From Faecalibacterium gallinarum (GTDB lineage Bacteria > Bacillota > Clostridia > Oscillospirales > Ruminococcaceae): a DNA stretch of 37,126 bases. Positions 31,039 to 37,126 of this stretch are shown here, piece by piece. Positions within the stretch are counted from its first letter, which is position 1; each line of letters opens with the position of its first letter. The notes beneath the pieces are model-generated. The model did no database searches and was not told where the DNA came from. It saw only the letters and a list, made by a program, of their open reading frames with translations. The stretch covers positions 1-37,126 of the forward strand of contig NZ_BQKV01000017.1 of NCBI RefSeq assembly GCF_022180365.1. The letters are read 5' to 3'. The position numbers and the translations under genes were made by a program.

Positions 31039-34000
31039 ATGATGAACCAACAGCAGGCAGTCGGCCTGTACAACCCCCGCTTTGAGCACGACGCCTGCGG
31101 CATCGGCGCGGTGGTGGACATCCAGGGCCGCAAGAGCCACCAGACCGTCAGCGACGCGCTGACCATTGTGGAGCGGCTGGAACACCGGGCCGGCAAGGAT
31201 GCCGAGGGCAAGACCGGCGACGGTGTGGGCATCCTGCTCCAGATCAGCCACAAGTTTTTCTCCAAGGTGGCCGAGGAGTTGAATATCTCCATCGGCGGCG
31301 AGCGGGAATACGGTGTGGGCATGTTCTTCTTCCCCCAGGATGAGCACCTGCGGACCCGGGCCATGAAGCTCTTTGAGCTGGTCACCCGGAAAGAGGGGCT
31401 GGCCTTCCTGGCCTGGCGCAAAGTCCCGGTGGACCCCGATATCCTGGGCAGCACCGCCCGGGACTGCATGCCCGCCATCTGGCAGTGCTTTATCAAAAAG
31501 CCCGCCAAGGTGTCCAAGGGCATCGACTTCGACCGCCGGCTCTATGTGGTCCGCCGGGTGTTCGAGCAGGCCAGCAGCGGCACCTATGTGGCCAGCCTGT
31601 CCAGCCGGACCATTGTATATAAAGGCATGTTCCTGGTGGGGCAGCTGCGCCGCTTCTACGCCGATTTGCAGGACGAGGACTATGAATCCGCCATCGGCAT
31701 GGTCCACAGCCGTTTCTCCACCAACACCGCCCCCAGCTGGATGCGGGCCCACCCCAACCGGTTCATCCTCCACAACGGCGAGATCAACACCATCAAGGGC
31801 AACACCGACGCCATGCTGGCCCGGGAGGAGTCCATTGCATCCCCGGTGATGGGGGAGGAGATGGGCAAGATCCTGCCCATCGTCAACACCGCCGGTTCCG
31901 ACTCGGCCATGCTGGACAACGCCCTGGAATTCATGGTGATGAACGGGATGGACCTGCCCCTGGCGGTGATGATCACCATCCCCGAACCCTGGGAGAACAA
32001 CAAGAACATCAGCCAGAAAAAGCGGGATTTCTATCAGTATTACGCCACCATGCTGGAGCCCTGGGACGGCCCGGCGGCCATCCTCTTTTCGGATGGCGAT
32101 GTGGTGGGCGCGGTGCTGGACCGCAATGGCCTGCGCCCCAGCCGCTACACCATCACCAAGGATGGGCGGATGATCCTCTCCTCTGAGGTGGGGGTGCTGG
32201 ACTGCCCGCCCGAAAACGTCCTGGTCAAAGACCGGCTCCGCCCCGGCAAGATGCTGCTGGTGGACACCGTCAAGGGCGAGGTGGTGGACGACGAAAAGCT
32301 GAAAGAGCTCTACGCAGGCCGGGAACCCTACGGCGAGTGGCTGGACCGGAACCTGGTCCAGCTGCGAGACCTGAAGATCCCCAACTGCAAGGTCCCCGCC
32401 TACACCCCCGACGAGCTGACCCGGCTGGAAAAGGCTTTCGGGTACAGCTATGAGCAGGTGAACGAGATCATCCTTCCCATGGCCCAGAAGGGGGCCGAGC
32501 CCAGCGGCGCCATGGGCACCGATACCCCCCTGGCGGTTCTCAGCAGTCACCGGCCGCCCCTGTTCAGCTACTTCAAGCAGATGTTCGCCCAGGTTACCAA
32601 CCCGCCCATCGACGCCATCCGGGAAAAGGTGGTCACCTCCACCAGCGTCTATGTGGGCGCCCACGGCAATCTGCTGGAGGACAGCCCCGAGAACTGCAAG
32701 GTGCTCAAGGTCCATAACCCCATCCTCACCGAGACCGACCTGCTCAAGATCAAGCACATGAACGTCCCCGGCTTCAAGGTAGCCACCGTCTCGATTAACT
32801 ACTACAAGAACACCAGCCTGGAAAAGGCCATCGACCGGGTCTTTTTGGAGGTGGACCGGGCCTATAAAGAGGGGGCCAATATTATCATCCTGTCCGACCG
32901 TGACATCGACGAATACCATGTGGCCATCCCCAGCCTGCTGGCGGTGTCGGCGGTAAGCCAGTACCTCATCCGCACCAAAAAGAGCACCGCCCTGGCCCTT
33001 ATTCTGGAGAGCGCCGAGCCGCGGGAGGTCCATCACTTCGCGGCGCTGCTGGGCTATGGCGCCTGCGCCGTCAACCCCTATCTGGCCCACGAGGCCATCG
33101 GCCAGCTGATCGGCGAGGGTCTTTTGGATAAAGATTTCTACGCCGCCGTCAGCGACTACGACACTGCCGTTCTGAACGGCATCGTCAAGATCGCCTCCAA
33201 GATGGGCATTTCCACCATCCAGAGCTACCAGGGCAGCCAGATTTTTGAGGCGGTGGGCATCTCCAAGGAGGTCATCGACCGCTACTTCACCGGCACCGTC
33301 AGCCGGGTGGGGGGCATCGGTCTGGACGACATCCAGGCCGATGTAGAGGCCCGCCACAACGCCGCCTTTGACCCCCTGGGCCTGGATATCAATATGCAGC
33401 TGGCCAGCAGCGGCGCCCACAAATACCGCGCCGGGGGCGAGGATCATCTGTTCAACCCCCAGACCATTTATCTGTTCCGCAAGGCCTGCTTTGAGGGGGA
33501 TTACAACGCCTTCAAGCAGTTCACCCAGGCGGTGGACAATATGGGCGAAAACGGCGTCCACCTGCGCAGCCTGCTGGAGTTCCGTTACCCCGAAGAGGGC
33601 GGTATTCCCCTGGAAGAGGTGGAGCCGGTGGAGAGCATCCTCAAGCGCTTCAAGGGCGCGGCCATGAGCTACGGCGCTTTGAGCAGCGAGGCCCATGAGA
33701 CCATCGCTCTGGCCTTCAACCAGATCGGGGCCCGGAGCAATACCGGCGAGGGCGGCGAGCCCCCCGAGCGGTATCACAGCCCTTCCAACTCCAAGATCAA
33801 GCAGGTGGCCTCGGCCCGATTCGGCGTCACCAGCCAGTACCTGGTTTCGGCGGAGGAAATCCAGATCAAGCTGGCCCAGGGCGCAAAGCCCGGCGAGGGC
33901 GGCCAGCTGCCCGGCAACAAGGTTTACCCCTGGATCGCCCGCACCCGCCACAGTACCACCGGCGTGGGGCTGATCTCGCCCCCGCCCCACCACGACATCT

Positions 34001-35556
34001 ATTCCATCGAGGATCTGGCGGAGCTGATCTATGACCTGAAGAACGCCAACCGTTCCGCCCGGATCAACGTCAAGCTGGTCAGCGAGGCCGGGGTGGGCAC
34101 CATCGCGGCCGGCGTGGCCAAGGCCGGCGCCCAGGTGATCCTGGTCTCGGGTTACGACGGCGGCACCGGCGCGGCCCCCCGGACTTCCATCCAGAATGCG
34201 GGCCTGCCCTGGGAGCTGGGCATCGCCGAGACCCACCAGACCCTGGTCCTCAACGGGCTGCGCACCCGGGTGCGGATCGAGAGCGACTCCAAGCTGCTGA
34301 GCGGCCGGGATGTGGCCATCAGCTGTATGCTGGGCGCGGAGGAATTTGGCTTCGGCACCAGCCTTTTGATGGCCGAGGGCTGCGTCATGATGCGGGTCTG
34401 CAACCTGGATACCTGCCCCATGGGCATCTGCACCCAGAACCCCGCCCTGCGGAAGAACTTCAAGGGCAAGCCGGAATATATCATCCACTATCTGACCTTT
34501 GTGGCCCGGGAACTGCGAGAGTATATGGCCCGTCTGGGGGTGCGCACCATGGACGAACTGGTGGGCCGCACCGATCTTTTGCAGGTGAAGCCTGCCGCTG
34601 GTCGGGCCGCCAAGCTGGACCTGGACGCCATCCTCCACAACCCCGCCATCGAAAACCTCAACGTCCACTATCAGCCCCAGGATACCTATGACTTCCACCT
34701 GGAGCGCACCCCCGATATGCGGGTCCTGATGAAGAAGTTTAAGCTCTCCAGCAAAGCGCCCCAGACCGTCAGCATGGAGGTCTCCAACACCGACCGGGCC
34801 TTCGGCTCCATCTTCGGCAGCGAGATCACCCGCCGGTACGGCAACGACCTGCCCGACGACACCTATACGGTCCAGTGCACCGGCGCAGGCGGCCAGAGCT
34901 TCGGCGCTTTCATCCCCAAGGGTCTGACCCTGAGCCTGGTGGGCGACTGCAACGACTATATGGGCAAGGGCATGTCGGGCGGCAAGATCGTCCTCCGCCC
35001 GCCCCAGGCCCCCGGCTATCGCCCCGAGGCGAACATCATCGCGGGCAACGTAGCCTTCTATGGCGCCACCAGCGGCCGGGCCTTTGTCTCGGGTGTGGCC
35101 GGTGAGCGGTTCTGCGTCCGCAACTCGGGTGTTACGGCGGTGGTGGAAGGCGTGGGCGACCACGGCTGCGAGTATATGACCGGCGGCACCGTGGTGGTGC
35201 TGGGCACCACCGGCAAGAACTTCGCGGCGGGCATGACCGGCGGCGTGGCCTATGTCCTGGACGAACAGTGGGACTTCTACCAGCGGGTCAACAAAGAGAC
35301 CGTCAGCCTGGAGCCGGTGGAGCACAAGCACGATGTAGCTACCCTCAAAGAGCTGATCCGGGAGCACGTAGAGGCCACCGGCAGCCCCCGCGGCCAGGAA
35401 ATTCTGGAACACTTTGGGGAATACCTGCCCAAATTCAAGAAGGTTCTGCCCTACGACTACGACCGGATGCTGCGGGTCATCGCCTCCATGGAGGAGCGGG
35501 GCCTGGACGGCGAACAGGCCCAGATCGAGGCATTCTATGCCCAGCAGAAACAGTGA
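31039..35556 (+). CDS. gltB: Glutamate synthase large subunit
   Basis: The protein of about 1505 residues transfers glutamine amide nitrogen to 2-oxoglutarate. The Ntn amidotransferase nucleophile is Cys20 in FEHDACGIG, so a short propeptide is removed. The central and FMN domains include GGEPPERYHSPSNSKIKQVA and GYDGGTGAAPRTS; the [3Fe-4S] cysteines are in CNLDTCPMGICTQ; the C-terminal beta-helix has GKGMSGGKIVLRPP. The start is uncertain: AGGAG is one base from the ATG at 31030, but ten from the ATG at 31039, which is preferred. It lies between asnB and gltD and works with both GS and GltD. Confidence 0.95.
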   Translation: MMNQQQAVGLYNPRFEHDACGIGAVVDIQGRKSHQTVSDALTIVERLEHRAGKDAEGKTGDGVGILLQISHKFFSKVAEELNISIGGEREYGVGMFFFPQDEHLRTRAMKLFELVTRKEGLAFLAWRKVPVDPDILGSTARDCMPAIWQCFIKKPAKVSKGIDFDRRLYVVRRVFEQASSGTYVASLSSRTIVYKGMFLVGQLRRFYADLQDEDYESAIGMVHSRFSTNTAPSWMRAHPNRFILHNGEINTIKGNTDAMLAREESIASPVMGEEMGKILPIVNTAGSDSAMLDNALEFMVMNGMDLPLAVMITIPEPWENNKNISQKKRDFYQYYATMLEPWDGPAAILFSDGDVVGAVLDRNGLRPSRYTITKDGRMILSSEVGVLDCPPENVLVKDRLRPGKMLLVDTVKGEVVDDEKLKELYAGREPYGEWLDRNLVQLRDLKIPNCKVPAYTPDELTRLEKAFGYSYEQVNEIILPMAQKGAEPSGAMGTDTPLAVLSSHRPPLFSYFKQMFAQVTNPPIDAIREKVVTSTSVYVGAHGNLLEDSPENCKVLKVHNPILTETDLLKIKHMNVPGFKVATVSINYYKNTSLEKAIDRVFLEVDRAYKEGANIIILSDRDIDEYHVAIPSLLAVSAVSQYLIRTKKSTALALILESAEPREVHHFAALLGYGACAVNPYLAHEAIGQLIGEGLLDKDFYAAVSDYDTAVLNGIVKIASKMGISTIQSYQGSQIFEAVGISKEVIDRYFTGTVSRVGGIGLDDIQADVEARHNAAFDPLGLDINMQLASSGAHKYRAGGEDHLFNPQTIYLFRKACFEGDYNAFKQFTQAVDNMGENGVHLRSLLEFRYPEEGGIPLEEVEPVESILKRFKGAAMSYGALSSEAHETIALAFNQIGARSNTGEGGEPPERYHSPSNSKIKQVASARFGVTSQYLVSAEEIQIKLAQGAKPGEGGQLPGNKVYPWIARTRHSTTGVGLISPPPHHDIYSIEDLAELIYDLKNANRSARINVKLVSEAGVGTIAAGVAKAGAQVILVSGYDGGTGAAPRTSIQNAGLPWELGIAETHQTLVLNGLRTRVRIESDSKLLSGRDVAISCMLGAEEFGFGTSLLMAEGCVMMRVCNLDTCPMGICTQNPALRKNFKGKPEYIIHYLTFVARELREYMARLGVRTMDELVGRTDLLQVKPAAGRAAKLDLDAILHNPAIENLNVHYQPQDTYDFHLERTPDMRVLMKKFKLSSKAPQTVSMEVSNTDRAFGSIFGSEITRRYGNDLPDDTYTVQCTGAGGQSFGAFIPKGLTLSLVGDCNDYMGKGMSGGKIVLRPPQAPGYRPEANIIAGNVAFYGATSGRAFVSGVAGERFCVRNSGVTAVVEGVGDHGCEYMTGGTVVVLGTTGKNFAAGMTGGVAYVLDEQWDFYQRVNKETVSLEPVEHKHDVATLKELIREHVEATGSPRGQEILEHFGEYLPKFKKVLPYDYDRMLRVIASMEERGLDGEQAQIEAFYAQQKQ

Positions 35557-35571
35557 GGGAGGGGAGATACT

Positions 35572-37041
35572 ATGGGAAAGATCACCGGATTTATGGATTA
35601 CCCGCGCAAGACCAGCACCGAGACGGAGCCTCTGGCGCGGCTGGAAAATTACAACGAGTTCCACGCCTGGCTGCCCCGGGAGGAACAGCAGACCCAGGCC
35701 GGCCGCTGTATGGACTGCGGCGTCCCCTTTTGTCAGTCAGGGCTGATGCTGGGCGGGGCGGCCTCGGGCTGCCCGCTGCACAACCTGATCCCTGAGTGGA
35801 ACGAACTGGTTTGGCGGGGCAAGTGGCGGCTGGCCTTTGACCGCCTGCGGGCCACCAACCGTTTTGCCGAGTTTACCAGCCGGGTCTGCCCGGCCCTGTG
35901 TGAGGCGGCCTGCACCTGCGGCGAGGTGACCGGCAGCCCGGTCTCCATCCGGGAGAACGAGCGGGCCATCGTCGAGATGGGCTATTCCAAGGGCTGGGTG
36001 ACCGCTGACCCGCCCCCGGCCCGCACCGGCAAGAGCGTAGCCGTCATCGGCGCAGGCCCGGCGGGCCTTGCGGTGGCGGATTATCTGAACAAGCGGGGCC
36101 ACGCCGTCACCGTTTATGAGCGGGAGGACCGCCCCGGCGGCCTCTTGATGTACGGCATCCCCAATATGAAACTGGAAAAACAGGTGGTGGAGCGCCGGGT
36201 CAAGATTATGCAGGCCGAAGGGGTGGAGTTTTTGACCGGGATGAACGTGGGCCGCACGGTGGACGCCGCCGAGGTTCTGGCCCACCACGATGCAGTGGTC
36301 CTCTGCTGTGGGGCGAAGCAGCCCCGGGACCTGGACGTCCCCGGCCGGGAGGCCGAGGGGGTCTACTTTGCGGTGGACTACCTGACCAGCGTCACAAAGG
36401 CTCTGCTCTCCGGCGGGCCCGCCGCCCTCACGGCGGAGGGGAAAAACGTGCTGGTCATCGGCGGCGGCGACACCGGCAACGACTGCCAGGGCACCGCCCT
36501 GCGGCAGGGCTGTGCCGGGCTGCTGGCCCTGGAGATGATGCCCGAGCCCCCCGCCGGACGGACGAATACAAACCCCTGGCCCGAGTGGCCCCGGGTGAAA
36601 AAGACCGACTACGGTCAGACCGAGTGCGCCGCCCGTTTCGGGCAGGACCCCCGGGTCTACCAGACCACCGTCAAGGAGTTCTTGAAAGACGAGGCGGGGC
36701 ACCTGACCGGGGCAATCATCGCCCGGCTGCGCCCCGAGTCCGACCCGGACACCGGCCGCACCCGGATGGTTCCTACTGGCGAGGAGTTCGAGTATCCCTG
36801 CCAGCTGGCCCTCATCGCGGCGGGCTTTACCGGCTGTGAATCCTATACCGCCGAGGCCTTCGGCGTGCCCCTGACTGCCCGGGGCTGCACCGCCGCCCAG
36901 GACTACACCACCCCGGTGAACAAGGTGTTCACCTGCGGCGATATGCGCCGGGGCCAGAGCCTGGTGGTCTGGGCCCTGCGGGAGGGCCGGGACTGCGCCG
37001 CCCGGGTGGATCAGTACCTGATGGGGTACACCAATCTCTGA
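35572..37041 (+). CDS. gltD: Glutamate synthase small subunit (NAD(P)H)
   Basis: The 489-residue flavoprotein passes electrons from NAD(P)H through FAD and [4Fe-4S] clusters to GltB. N-terminal cysteines are seen in CMDCGVPFCQSG, GCPLHN and CPALCEAACTCGE. The FAD site is GAGPAGLAVADYL, and the nucleotide site GGGDTGNDCQGTA. The C-terminal TCGDMRRGQSLVVWALREGR is typical of the family. It starts 15 bases after gltB with a strong GGAGGGGAG site. The gene is complete, ending 85 bases before the window edge. Confidence 0.96.
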   Translation: MGKITGFMDYPRKTSTETEPLARLENYNEFHAWLPREEQQTQAGRCMDCGVPFCQSGLMLGGAASGCPLHNLIPEWNELVWRGKWRLAFDRLRATNRFAEFTSRVCPALCEAACTCGEVTGSPVSIRENERAIVEMGYSKGWVTADPPPARTGKSVAVIGAGPAGLAVADYLNKRGHAVTVYEREDRPGGLLMYGIPNMKLEKQVVERRVKIMQAEGVEFLTGMNVGRTVDAAEVLAHHDAVVLCCGAKQPRDLDVPGREAEGVYFAVDYLTSVTKALLSGGPAALTAEGKNVLVIGGGDTGNDCQGTALRQGCAGLLALEMMPEPPAGRTNTNPWPEWPRVKKTDYGQTECAARFGQDPRVYQTTVKEFLKDEAGHLTGAIIARLRPESDPDTGRTRMVPTGEEFEYPCQLALIAAGFTGCESYTAEAFGVPLTARGCTAAQDYTTPVNKVFTCGDMRRGQSLVVWALREGRDCAARVDQYLMGYTNL

Positions 37042-37126
37042 GGACGCGCCAGACAGTCATTTTTACGACATTCTCTTTTTTGTTGCCATCCTCTTTTTCC
37101 TATCCCAACGCAGAAGCGGGGGGGGC
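37042..37126 (+). other. Short non-coding tail after gltD
   Basis: No gene start, strong hairpin or promoter is visible. The stretch has several T/pyrimidine runs and ends in a G run at the window edge. The operon terminator or further genes are presumably outside. Confidence 0.4.

Noticed and set aside
30844-35664. A 1606-codon open frame on the minus strand opposite gltB
   Set aside because: It mirrors the gltB reading frame and has no family motif; the plus-strand protein is conserved from end to end.

Overview
The window looks like chromosomal DNA of an anaerobic, GC-rich member of the Bacillota, most likely a gut Clostridia species of the Oscillospiraceae/Ruminococcaceae kind. This is inferred from two T-box leaders, strong AGGAGG ribosome binding sites, consensus sigma-A promoters, PadR/DUF2812 and DUF815 genes, a type III glutamine synthetase, a flavin-containing secreted reductase and a large FtsX-type ABC permease. 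The genus cannot be fixed from the sequence alone.

Positions 1-149 are the left end of an IS3-like insertion sequence whose transposase start is hidden in a hairpin. From 194 to about 15,100 the minus strand carries almost the whole branched-chain amino acid pathway in three transcription units: T-box-ilvB-ilvN-ilvC-ilvD, ilvA-ridA, and T-box-leuA-leuC-leuD-leuB. By matched geometry the ilv T-box specifier reads GUC (Val) and the leu T-box reads CUG (Leu), so the two operons may sense different tRNAs. Two small plus-strand units sit between them: a DUF815 AAA ATPase, and a padR-DUF2812 pair with a clear double operator.

From 15,150 to 26,800 the content is accessory and envelope-related: an ABC exporter pair with a coiled-coil permease; an aromatic-acid-exporter-like membrane protein next to tRNA-Tyr; an FMN-binding lipoprotein; a marR-MATE-cytidylate kinase-like unit with two copies of one palindromic operator; and a secreted, FMN-plus-FAD flavin reductase divergent from its LysR regulator. 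The lipoprotein and the reductase share the same IDGVAGAT sequence at the predicted site of covalent FMN attachment by ApbE, which suggests a joint role in extracytoplasmic electron transfer.

From 26,890 to the end lies a nitrogen assimilation block on the plus strand: glnA (type III), then asnB-gltB-gltD. Both transcription units begin with a promoter followed within a few bases by an intrinsic terminator, and in both leaders a competing 5-bp hairpin with a hexaloop (AAAGGC, AAAGAG) overlaps the terminator in exactly the same register. The loops fit the A1/G4 rule of ANTAR-antiterminator targets, although only one such hairpin is seen per leader instead of the usual two. This is the most interesting regulatory signal in the window. 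All conclusions are from reading the sequence; no search or folding program was run.
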